A stretch of 6,176 nt of DNA from Chloroflexota bacterium (GCA_021788565.1 JAJYKO010000360.1:1-6176); one strand, 5' to 3'; positions 1 to 5,395 are shown, numbered from the stretch's first letter. The notes: a model not told the origin generated them from the sequence alone. Made by a program: numbers and translations.

Positions 1-205
1 GATCGATCTCCAGCACCCGACCAAAAGCGTCACGCGATTCTCTGAGTTTCCGCCCCTCGAGGTAGATCTTTCCCAGAAGCTCCAGGGTCTGGTAATCCCT
101 GGGGAAGTGTCGCTGCATCAGCAGCGCGAGGGAAAGGGCCCGCTCGTGATTGCCGGCGCTCAGCGCGGCGTTAGCCTCTTCACGTATCTCGCTCAGGGTT
201 GCCAT
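1..205 (-). CDS. TPR-repeat protein, N-terminal fragment (runs off left edge)
   Basis: Reading the minus strand from ATG at 205-203 gives 68 uninterrupted codons to the window edge, so the gene is partial. The protein starts [20 protein letters not shown] and continues with [20 protein letters not shown] and [20 protein letters not shown]. This is the paired-helix pattern of tetratricopeptide repeats: small residues at the helix crossings, Leu-Gly-Lys-Ile-Tyr in helix A of the second repeat, and an acidic-hydrophobic end of helix B. TPR proteins act as protein-interaction scaffolds. The specific partner cannot be told from 68 residues. There is no signal peptide or membrane segment at the N-terminus, so it is probably cytoplasmic. 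The start is supported by a minus-strand AGGAG at 217-213, seven bases before the ATG, and by a TATAAT box further upstream. The gene is divergent from the MCP pseudogene. Confidence 0.8.
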   Translation of the reverse strand, partial: MATLSEIREEANAALSAGNHERALSLALLMQRHFPRDYQTLELLGKIYLEGRKLRESRDAFGRVLEID

Positions 206-247
206 GCGTGCGCTCCTGCCATTTGGGTGGGGTACACCCTTCAGCCC

Positions 248-276
248 ATTATATGCCAGGTCCGCGGCACGCTGCA
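248..276 (-). promoter_or_regulatory. Candidate sigma-70 promoter of the TPR gene
   Basis: On the minus strand a perfect TATAAT lies at 253-248, about 42 bases upstream of the TPR start codon, giving a leader of roughly 36 nt with an AGGAG Shine-Dalgarno site. With a 17-bp spacer the -35 hexamer would be TGCAGC at 276-271, a poor match to TTGACA. The call therefore rests on the -10 box and its position. The upstream end of the MCP remnant begins only about 15 bp beyond the -35 position. Confidence 0.45.
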
Positions 277-291
277 CCGTGTCCGTCCAGT

Positions 292-1369
292 ATGGTGGAC
301 CTGGCCATGACTACCGATCGGGTGGCCGGTGGAGACCTGGTCAGGAAGCGTTGCCCAAGTCATCGCGAGACATCGTGGGAATCGCGGTCAATCGCATGAT
401 CCTGAGCCTGCGCCAACTGGTGGGAGAGATAAAGTCTACTCAGACGACCGATTCCGCCATCGGCCAGCTCTCCGGCGCCATCGAGGCGATCGCGAACGGG
501 GCTGCCGAACAGGGCCATCAGGTGGAAGCGGTCTCGGCGACCGTCGGTGAGATGGCAACTCGAATGGAGAGTGTGGCTGGCAACGCGGAGGACCTCGCCA
601 CCGCGGACCGCGAGTCTCAGGCCTCGGCCGCCGATGGCGCGAGGGCCGTACAGGAGACCGTTGCCAGAATGGCCGGCATCAGGGAAATCGTGCTGGAGGC
701 TGCCGGGAAGGTCGAGGAGATGGGCAAGCTCGGTAGCAAGATCGGCGCTGTCGTGGACACAATCGACGAGATCGCCGAGCAGACCAACCTTCTGGCCCTG
801 AACGCGGCGAGAGAGGCATCGCGTGCCGGCGAACACGGCAGGGTCTTCGCGGTTGTAGCTGAAGACGTGAGAAAGCTGGCGGAACGCTCGCAAAGGGAGA
901 CCCGGGCGATTGCCGAGCTGATCAGAGCGGTCCAGTCGGGGACTCGGGAAGCGGTCCCGGCCATGGAAAACGGGTCGATGCGAGGAGAGGAGAGTTCGGC
1001 TTCAGCGGATAAGACACGGACTGCCCTGGAAGAGATCCTCCAGTCGATGGGGTCGGTGGTAAGCTAGGTGGCGGAGATCGCGTCTGCCGCCAGGAGATGG
1101 CGACGGCTGCGCGCGGCGCAGCCGAGGCCGTGGGCGGGATCAAAACGATTGTGGAGGAAAATCAGGCGGCCACCGAGTCACTGGCTTCTCAGGCGAGCGT
1201 TGTGGCCACGGCGGCGGAATCGGCCGCGGCGGTGGCCGAGGAGAGCAGCGCCTCCACCGAAGAGGTGGCTACGAAGGCAAAGCAGATCGACTCGCAGGCC
1301 CACCAGTTGACCGCGAGCGCCCACCAGTTGAATGGCATAGTCGGTCAGTTCAGAGTTCTGCAGAAGTAG
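292..1369 (+). pseudogene. Methyl-accepting chemotaxis protein, 5'-truncated and frame-disrupted remnant
   Basis: The remnant runs from within a HAMP domain (about 292-400) through a complete MCP signalling domain to the natural C-terminus (stop 1367-1369). The hairpin-tip signature is obvious at 768-890: [14 protein letters not shown], then RAGEHGR, FAVVAE and VRKLAERS. Lesions are as follows. (1) HAMP reads [11 protein letters not shown] in one frame up to about 351 and [10 protein letters not shown] in another from 351, fitting a one-base deletion near 350. (2) An amber codon lies at 1065-1067. (3) A second one-base deletion near 1091 is implied, since VAEIASAA continues as QEMATAA only in the next frame. 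The sensor and both membrane helices expected upstream are absent, because 205-291 encodes nothing membrane-like. The tip also has non-conserved residues: Arg and Ser where Ile and Ala are usual ([10 protein letters not shown]), and Val for the second Gly of GRGF. Intact MCPs signal to CheA/CheW at the membrane. This copy cannot make such a protein. Confidence 0.88.
1298..1331 (+). repeat. Direct repeat of 13 nt, 21 nt apart (coiled-coil heptad)
   Basis: GCCCACCAGTTGA occurs at 1298-1310 and again at 1319-1331. The 21-nt period equals seven codons and encodes successive HQLTASA and HQLNGIV heptads in the last helix of the MCP remnant, so it is an internal coding duplication rather than a mobile-element repeat. 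Confidence 0.7.
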
Positions 1370-1389
1370 AAGAGGTTCCTCTTATTGCG

Positions 1390-1425
1390 GGCTGCTGGGG
1401 ACCGCTGGCGCCGTCCCCAGCAGCC
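1390..1425. terminator. Perfect 12-bp-stem inverted repeat, possible bidirectional terminator
   Basis: GGCTGCTGGGGA (1390-1401) pairs perfectly with TCCCCAGCAGCC (1414-1425) around a 12-nt loop. It lies 20 bp after the MCP stop and between converging remnants: the MCP from the left and the kinase fragment from the right. No T-tract follows on either strand, so intrinsic termination is uncertain. A smaller AAGAGG/CCTCTT inverted repeat sits at 1370-1383, immediately after the stop codon. Confidence 0.4.
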
Positions 1426-1578
1426 GTGCTACCCCAATTCCCAAAAGGGGGTATATGTTCGTTATAGTACACCCCGTATCTTGTGTTTGAGGAAACGTGC
1501 ATGAAGACTGGCAGCCCTCCCATTGTTACTCAGGTTTTAGCGCACTGTCCCTCACCAGCAGTTGAGCAACCGAGCGGC
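1426..1578. other. Non-coding gap between the MCP and kinase remnants
   Basis: No supported gene lies here. The stretch is less GC-rich than its surroundings around 1450-1490 and holds a TATAGT (plus, 1463-1468) that is also TATAAC on the minus strand (1466-1461). Neither has a convincing -35 partner or a real gene at a suitable distance. Confidence 0.5.
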
Positions 1579-1818
1579 TCAAGACAGCAACCTGGATCGC
1601 AAGGTGAGCTTGGGACTAGCTGGATCGGGGTTCTCCATCACGGCATCTGCCAGTCGTTGAGGCTGTACTTTCTCCAGATAGATCCGCTGGCCGGGAACGT
1701 AGCGGTTCCAATATTGGTCTAAGATCGCCTCTTCCGAACCGAAGAGATAGATGCCCCGCGTGCAGGCTCGGCGGACGGTCTCGTCAAAACCAACGTCAAC
1801 GAATATGCGGAAGTCTCA
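1579..1818 (-). pseudogene. Uridine-kinase-family C-terminal fragment
   Basis: The minus strand encodes 78 residues after the TGA at 1818-1816, ending at TGA 1581-1579. They read DFRIFVDVGFDETVRRA, then RGIYLFGSEEAILDQYWNRY, VPGQRIYLEKVQPQRLADAV and MENPDPASPKL. This matches the C-terminal third of uridine-kinase-like P-loop enzymes: the F-DV-F--T strand and helix, the arginine-rich lid stretch, RY-PGQ-LYL, and the closing AD-V-DN-DP--P. The nucleoside-phosphorylating N-terminal half, with its P-loop (GxxxxGKS/T), is absent upstream. There is also no start codon or Shine-Dalgarno site. The residue before DF is usually Trp in this family, so the TGA could be a TGG-to-TGA nonsense mutation. Family assignment is from recognition of the motif pattern only. 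Confidence 0.6.
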
Positions 1819-2160
1819 GCAGACGTCCGTGTTCGGCCCATTTCGACCGAAATACTCGGTCAGCCGGATGAACCACTCCTTGTGGAGCTGGTGCTGATCG
1901 GGGAAGGGCCTGAGGACGCCCAGAGAGTGGCCCTCGTTCGCCTTGCGCATCTCGGTAAGTCGCCTGGGCCCAGTCTCCAGCTCGTGCTCTCCAAAGGGCA
2001 GCGCGCTTGGCGTGGCTGGAGTAGCCTTGTCCAGGAAGGCGAGGAGATGGAAGCCCTTGTCGTGATGCCACGTGAGCAATCCGTGGCCAGTGAACGGTTC
2101 CAGTCCCCGAATGAACCAGAGCGAGTCGACGCCGTACTCTGTATCCTCGAAGTAATCCAA
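1816..2160 (-). CDS. Unrecognised 114-codon ORF downstream of the toxin gene
   Basis: The only usable start is TTG at 2160-2158, 16 nt after the toxin stop. The frame is open back to a stop at 2184-2182. Codon use is that of a real GC-rich gene, with third positions mostly G or C, unlike the overlapping frames. Visible stretches are DYFEDTEYGVDSLWFIRGLE, PFTGHGLLTWHHDKGFHLLA and HKEWFIRLTEYFGRNG. It is rich in aromatic residues and His, has no membrane segment or signal peptide, and shows no motif I can name. No good Shine-Dalgarno site precedes the TTG, so it may be translationally coupled to the toxin gene or be the 5'-truncated remains of a longer gene. Its TGA stop is in frame with the uridine-kinase fragment that follows, so both may belong to one broken or fused gene. 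Function unknown. Confidence 0.5.
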   Translation of the reverse strand: MDYFEDTEYGVDSLWFIRGLEPFTGHGLLTWHHDKGFHLLAFLDKATPATPSALPFGEHELETGPRRLTEMRKANEGHSLGVLRPFPDQHQLHKEWFIRLTEYFGRNGPNTDVC

Positions 2161-2176
2161 GGCTGTCTCTGCGTTC

Positions 2177-2611
2177 CTAGACTACGCTCCGGGGGACTCG
2201 AGCCTTGTACTCGTTCCCAAGCGCCCGAACCCTGGCATAGTCCGCCGGACGGAAGGCGGTGAGGTTCTTCTTACGGCTCCCTGTGATGACGACGATGGAG
2301 GGCCCGGGGAGGCCCTCCACGTCGCGCTCGAGGAAGCAGAAGAGGCGGTACAGCCAGCCCCCGACCCGCGTGCGGGCCTCGTAGTATCCGGCCATTTCGT
2401 CGTGCATCGCCTCCCAGGTCCCGCCGCCTGGCCAACTGGGCGGGGGAGCCGAAGCGACGGCCTGGAGGATCGTCTGGAGCTTCAGTGCAGCATCTCTGCC
2501 CTCTCCTCTCAGGAACTCGCGCCCTGGGACGGTTTGGCTCGGGGCGTCGTCCTTGTGACGGCGGAAGAACAGTACGTGCCAGGACCCCGGCAGACGCTGC
2601 TTCGGACCCAC
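2177..2611 (-). CDS. RelE/HigB-like (phage Gp49-type) mRNA-interferase toxin
   Basis: 144 residues from a GTG start. The family core is visible: an N-terminal strand WHVLFFRR (11-18), a helix with the QTILQAVASAP region (46-56), the central WEAMHDEM-YYEAR (66-80), and the strand pair GGWLYRLFCFLE (84-95) and SIVVITGSRKKN (105-116). The end is the helix ADYARVRALGNEY (123-135). The Tyr-Arg-Leu and Lys-Lys pairs are where RelE/HigB relatives keep their basic RNA-contacting residues. Members cleave mRNA on the ribosome and are silenced by a partner antitoxin. The length is slightly above the usual 90-120 aa, owing to inserts at 22-40 and 96-104. Its GTG (2611-2609) shares one base with the TAG of the antitoxin gene, with no strong Shine-Dalgarno site, so translational coupling is likely. 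Activity is inferred from family. Confidence 0.78.
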   Translation of the reverse strand: MGPKQRLPGSWHVLFFRRHKDDAPSQTVPGREFLRGEGRDAALKLQTILQAVASAPPPSWPGGGTWEAMHDEMAGYYEARTRVGGWLYRLFCFLERDVEGLPGPSIVVITGSRKKNLTAFRPADYARVRALGNEYKARVPRSVV

Positions 2612-3027
2612 TAGGCGGCTTCTTCGTTGCGCGCCGACCTGGAGCCTGCACGGGAAGCCTCCTTATCGGACTTCCGGGCGGTCTCTTCACCCTCGGCACT
2701 CTCGAAAGCGGCTGAGGGCGTCTTGAACTCGATCTCGATGCGGAGGGCGGCGAGGATCTCCAGGATAGTCCCCAGGGCGGGATTGGCCCGTTCGCTGGTG
2801 AAGAGGCGCCGGATTGCCGCAGGATTCATCCCCACAAGCTCGGCCAAGTCGTTTTTGGACATGCCTCGGCGCTCTCTCTCGGCGTCGATGGCCATCAGCA
2901 TCTTGCGCACCGCCACCATCCTGCGGACGGCGCGCTCGTACTCTTCCCTCTGCTCGGGGGTCTGGAGCATCTCGTCCCTCAGCTCGTCGAAGGCCGACCC
3001 AAAGCTGTAATCCGTGTAGTCACCCAT
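2611..3027 (-). CDS. XRE-type helix-turn-helix antitoxin
   Basis: 138 residues. An acidic N-terminal helical region (about 1-48, including LRDEMLQTPEQREEYERA) precedes a Cro/C1-type HTH at about 49-103. In it SKNDLAELVG (57-66) forms the positioning helix and NPAAIRRLF (68-76) the recognition helix, followed by ANPALGTILEILAALRIEIE. This layout is typical of HigA-like antitoxins that carry a long N-terminus. The C-terminal tail (104-138) is charged, Ser/Ala/Glu-rich and probably disordered, and may contact the toxin. The gene is first in the operon. ATG at 3027-3025 has AAGGA five bases upstream. It likely neutralises the toxin and represses its own promoter through the palindrome at 3069-3088. 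Canonical higBA runs toxin first, whereas here the antitoxin leads, as in relBE. Confidence 0.82.
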   Translation of the reverse strand: MGDYTDYSFGSAFDELRDEMLQTPEQREEYERAVRRMVAVRKMLMAIDAERERRGMSKNDLAELVGMNPAAIRRLFTSERANPALGTILEILAALRIEIEFKTPSAAFESAEGEETARKSDKEASRAGSRSARNEEAA

Positions 3028-3068
3028 CTCAATCCTTATCCTTCCGCCGGCGCGAAGGCCGCGCCCGA

Positions 3069-3088
3069 GTGTAACACCTGTGTTACAC
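3069..3088. promoter_or_regulatory. Perfect 20-bp palindromic operator of the toxin-antitoxin operon
   Basis: GTGTAACAC (3069-3077), two bases CT, then GTGTTACAC (3080-3088) form a perfect palindrome. Each 9-bp arm is itself GTGT-N-ACAC, so there are two nested quasi-palindromes spaced 11 bp, one helical turn apart. The site starts one base downstream of the minus-strand -10 box and covers the predicted transcription start, where a bound XRE dimer would block initiation. That fits autorepression by the antitoxin. A further TGTAAC half-site lies at 3128-3133. Confidence 0.75.
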
Positions 3089-3089
3089 C

Positions 3090-3118
3090 ATTATAGTGGA
3101 CGCGCGCCGGATGGTCAA
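3090..3118 (-). promoter_or_regulatory. Strong sigma-70 promoter of the toxin-antitoxin operon
   Basis: On the minus strand TTGACC (3118-3113), a 17-bp spacer and TATAAT (3095-3090) make 11 of 12 consensus positions at ideal spacing. The predicted start near 3083 lies inside the palindrome, leaving a leader of about 55 nt before the antitoxin ATG. Confidence 0.8.
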
Positions 3119-3142
3119 TAGCTTTACTGTAACGAAGCGTAT

Positions 3143-3196
3143 CCCTTCTGTCCCTAATTCCCAGTGCCCGTCCCCGTTCCCTGTCCCCAAAGACCC
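3143..3196 (-). other. Potential G-quadruplex (eight G-runs on the minus strand)
   Basis: Eight C-runs of three or four bases on the plus strand (starting at 3143, 3152, 3160, 3167, 3172, 3179, 3185 and 3194) are separated by loops of 2-6 bases. The minus strand is therefore a strong match to the G3+N1-7 quadruplex pattern. It sits 25 bp upstream of the toxin-antitoxin -35 box and within the spacer leading to the proteases. No gene lies in this spacer (3119-3333), and no convincing promoter for the protease genes was found. Confidence 0.55.
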
Positions 3197-3249
3197 GGTC
3201 TCTCCACCTGGCCGTTAGTGTAGGTGGCGCTCTAGCCCTTTCGGTGATG

Positions 3250-3299
3250 CGGCAGCAGTTGCTGCCGGATATCCTTCCAACGTGGCCCCAAGAAGGGCC
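3250..3299 (+). other. Two tandem hairpins upstream of the first protease gene
   Basis: CGGCAGC (3250-3256) pairs with GCTGCCG (3261-3267) around AGTT; seen as DNA this is an 18-bp perfect palindrome. GGCCC (3284-3288) pairs with GGGCC (3295-3299) around a 6-nt loop. They lie 35-84 bases before the chosen ATG. They could be leader RNA structure or, for the first, an operator. Neither matches CIRCE or an HspR box. Confidence 0.4.
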
Positions 3300-3333
3300 G
3301 GAGGCGGTATCTTTCTCGAGAAGGTGGATGGAG

Positions 3334-4254
3334 ATGTCACAGAGTGAAGGCGGAAAGAGCGTCCTGGTTGGACTCTCCAACGATCTGGCCGGCGCGGTAG
3401 CGCGTGCAGGACAGTACGTAGTGCGAGTTAACGGCCGGCGACGGCAGCCGGCCAGCGGGATCCTCTGGTCTCAGGACGGCGTCGTAGTGACCGCCGATCA
3501 CGTCCTCGAGACGGACGAGGGGATCACGGTGGGGTTGCCCGATGGCAAGACCGTTCCAGCGCAGCTGGCGGGGAGGGATCAGGGTACTGACCTGGCGCTC
3601 GTCCGAATACAGGCGAGCGGCCTGCCCGCGGCGGAACTGGCGGACCCGGCCGGGGTGAAGGTGGGCAACCTGGTTCTGGCGGTTGGGCGCCCTGGCGAGG
3701 GTGACCCCATGGCCAGTATCGGGATCGTCAGTGCCATAACCGGCCCGTGGCGGACCTGGCGCGGCGGAATGCTGGAGAAGCTGATTCAGACCGACGTCAC
3801 GCTGTATCCAGGTTTCTCTGGCGGTGCCCTCGTGGATGCCAATGGACAGGTGGCTGGGCTGAACACCTCCCTCCTGGCCAGGGGGATAAGCGCAGCCCTG
3901 CCGGTGGATACCCTGCAGAGGGTGGCGCAGGCAATCCTCACCCAGGGCCGGGTGAAGCGCGGCTACCTCGGCGTGAGCACACAGGCGGTAGCTATTCCCG
4001 CTGCCCTCCAGGGACTGGGGCTCACCCAGAAGTCCGGTTTGCTGGTGGTCAGCGTGGAGCCGGGCGGACCGGCAGAGAAGGGCGCAGTGATGCTGGGTGA
4101 CCTGCTCGTGGGCCTTTCTGGCCAGCAGGTCGAGGACACCGACGATCTGCAGGCGCTGCTGGGCGGGGATCGGGTCGGTCAGGCAACCCCCGTTCGGGTT
4201 ATCCGCGGCGGGCAGGTTACGGACCTGAGCGTGACGATAGGTGAGCGCCGGTAG
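3334..4254 (+). CDS. HtrA/Deg-like serine protease with PDZ domain (first of tandem pair)
   Basis: From ATG 3334 the protein is 306 aa. A chymotrypsin-fold S1C protease domain spans about 15-205, with the triad visible as His56 (TADHV), Asp86 (GTDLALVRI) and Ser162 (YPGFSGGALV). A PDZ domain follows (about 210-306; GYLGVS, then GLLVVSVEPGGPAEKGAV and GDLLVGLSG). The HtrA family degrades or refolds damaged proteins. There is no signal peptide or membrane anchor, so it should be cytoplasmic, unlike DegP or DegS. Start choice: AAGGTGG at 3321-3327 is well placed for 3334. The in-frame ATG at 3328 is too close, and the earlier ATG at 3244 would add unrelated residues across two hairpins. Oddity: the residue before Ser162 is Phe (GFSGG), not the usual Asn (GNSGG). 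The second protease gene starts 36 bp downstream, so they are likely co-transcribed. Confidence 0.85.
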   Translation: MSQSEGGKSVLVGLSNDLAGAVARAGQYVVRVNGRRRQPASGILWSQDGVVVTADHVLETDEGITVGLPDGKTVPAQLAGRDQGTDLALVRIQASGLPAAELADPAGVKVGNLVLAVGRPGEGDPMASIGIVSAITGPWRTWRGGMLEKLIQTDVTLYPGFSGGALVDANGQVAGLNTSLLARGISAALPVDTLQRVAQAILTQGRVKRGYLGVSTQAVAIPAALQGLGLTQKSGLLVVSVEPGGPAEKGAVMLGDLLVGLSGQQVEDTDDLQALLGGDRVGQATPVRVIRGGQVTDLSVTIGERR

Positions 4255-4290
4255 TGACCGTGACGTTGTGAAGTGATGAAGGTACAAGGC

Positions 4291-5214
4291 ATGGCAATCC
4301 TGGACGTGGAGCGAGTAGGACTGTTTTCGTCGCTGTCGGACGAGGCCGCGAAAGTTGCGGACCGGGTTCGCCAGGGGGTTGTGGTGGTCCGAGGCGACGG
4401 CGGTGGCCATGGGTCGGGTGTGGTCTGGCAAGAGGACGGGGTCATCCTGACCAACGACCACGTGGTTGCGCGGGATCGGGCAGCGGTATCTCTGGCCGAC
4501 GGCCGGGAGTTCATGGGCGAGGTGGTCCGTCGTGACCGGGCGAGGGACCTGGCGGCGCTGCGGGTGCCGGCAGGGGGCTTGCCCGCGGTTCCGGTGGCCG
4601 ACTCTCGCCTCCTGCGGCCCGGCGAACTCATAATCGCGGTCGGCAATCCCCTGGGCGTGACCCGGGCGGTCACGGTGGGCATAGTGAGTGCGGCACCACG
4701 CGAGGTGCAGCTGGGAAGGCGGCGCATGCCGGAGATGATCCAGGCCGACGTGGATCTCTTCCCTGGAAACTCGGGTGGTCCGCTGGTGAACGCTGAAGGG
4801 CAGGTGGTCGGCATCAACTCGATGGTTATCGGACCCGGCATGGCGCTGGCCGTCCCGAGCCACGTAGCCGTGAAGTTCCTGTCGGAGAGCGACCGGCAGG
4901 CTTTCCTCGGCGTTACCTTGAGAGAGATCGGGCTACCCGCGGTGATCGCACAGCCGCTGGGGGTCTCGACCGATCAGGGACTGATGGTGTTTGAGCTGAA
5001 GGAGAACGGCCCCGCCGAGCGGGCAGGGGTGCTGCCGGGCGACCTGCTGATCGCGCTGGACGGGCGCGTTGTGACCGGCAGCAACGACCTCGCCGGTCGC
5101 CTGTCGCGTCTCCGGCCTGGAGGCAGCACGCGCCTGACGGTGCTTCGTGGGGGCGAGCTCCTGGACATCACCGCTGTTCCGGAGGAGCGGGAGAGGCAGC
5201 GCCTGGCGGCGTAA
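4291..5214 (+). CDS. HtrA/Deg-like serine protease with PDZ domain (second of tandem pair)
   Basis: From ATG 4291 the protein is 307 aa, nearly the same length and layout as its upstream neighbour. The protease domain has His57 (TNDHVV), Asp86 (ARDLAALRV) and Ser161 in a canonical PGNSGGPLV. The PDZ domain covers about 206-299 (FLGVTLREIG, then GLMVFELKENGPAERAGVL and GDLLIALDG). No signal peptide or transmembrane helix precedes the protease domain (MAILDVERVGLFSSLSDEAA), so cytoplasmic location is inferred. The start is set by GAAGG at 4278-4282, eight bases before ATG 4291. Upstream in-frame GTG 4273 and ATG 4276 lack a site. Matching catalytic spacing and domain order indicate an old tandem duplication with divergence. 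The pair may process different substrates or form mixed oligomers, which is speculative. Confidence 0.85.
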   Translation: MAILDVERVGLFSSLSDEAAKVADRVRQGVVVVRGDGGGHGSGVVWQEDGVILTNDHVVARDRAAVSLADGREFMGEVVRRDRARDLAALRVPAGGLPAVPVADSRLLRPGELIIAVGNPLGVTRAVTVGIVSAAPREVQLGRRRMPEMIQADVDLFPGNSGGPLVNAEGQVVGINSMVIGPGMALAVPSHVAVKFLSESDRQAFLGVTLREIGLPAVIAQPLGVSTDQGLMVFELKENGPAERAGVLPGDLLIALDGRVVTGSNDLAGRLSRLRPGGSTRLTVLRGGELLDITAVPEERERQRLAA

Positions 5215-5232
5215 AGTGCGGCTGAGTCTGAT

Positions 5233-5256
5233 GGGGAGCTTCGCCCTCCCCTTTCC
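5233..5256 (+). terminator. Candidate terminator after the protease pair
   Basis: GGGGAG (5233-5238) pairs with CTCCCC (5246-5251) around a 7-nt loop, followed by TTTCCTCC. It starts 19 bp after the second protease stop. The stem is short and the tail is mixed pyrimidine rather than pure T, so the strength is uncertain. Confidence 0.45.
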
Positions 5257-5300
5257 TCCTCCCTCCTACTGCTTCTTTGTTCTCTCCCTTCTCCCCTTCC
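5244..5300 (+). other. Pyrimidine-rich tract
   Basis: About 57 bases are almost purely C and T, with only a few interrupting A and G bases (around 5268-5280). The tract lies directly behind the candidate terminator and upstream of the AT-rich promoter region at 5325-5395. It could aid termination or form a polypurine/polypyrimidine structure. No gene was found in 5215-5422. Confidence 0.5.
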
Positions 5301-5366
5301 GGCCTGCCAAGATCGGCGCCTTCTGAACTGATATTGAGGTATTGATTAATATTTCCACTTAACCAC

Positions 5367-5395
5367 TTGACATCTCTTATCTCACGCTGTAGGAT
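5367..5395 (+). promoter_or_regulatory. Sigma-70 promoter of the DUF2089 gene
   Basis: A perfect TTGACA (5367-5372), a 17-bp spacer and TAGGAT (5390-5395, four of six) precede the gene. The start would fall near 5402, giving a leader of about 21 nt that contains the Shine-Dalgarno site. The 35 bp upstream are strikingly AT-rich for this window (around 5329-5357) and may act as an UP element. Two TATTGA copies lie eight bases apart at 5332 and 5340. Confidence 0.65.

Noticed and set aside
150..400. Upstream in-frame start (150) for the MCP frame
   Set aside because: Residues encoded before about 351 in that frame do not resemble an MCP. The HAMP half is in another frame, and 150-205 is the TPR gene antisense.
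1461..1468. TATAGT/TATAAC promoter-like boxes in the 1426-1578 gap
   Set aside because: No -35 match at 16-18 bp on either strand and no real gene downstream.
1483..1722. 79-codon plus-strand ORF, with an inner ATG at 1501 preceded by AGGA
   Set aside because: Most of it is antisense to the uridine-kinase fragment, the translation shows no family features, and no good promoter was found.
1882..2262. 126-codon plus-strand ORF
   Set aside because: It is antisense to the 1816-2160 ORF and the toxin 3' end. Codon third positions favour the minus-strand frame.
3244..3333. Earlier ATG start for the first protease
   Set aside because: No Shine-Dalgarno site, it would translate through two hairpins, and the added 30 residues do not resemble the family or a signal peptide.
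3337..4863. 508-codon open frame on the minus strand
   Set aside because: It lies wholly antisense to the two HtrA genes, whose catalytic motifs are unmistakable. Its translation is rich in His, Arg and Pro with no domain, as expected from the antisense of GC-rich genes.
5332..5345. Two TATTGA direct repeats
   Set aside because: Too short and in an AT-rich stretch, so could be chance. Noted only within the promoter entry.
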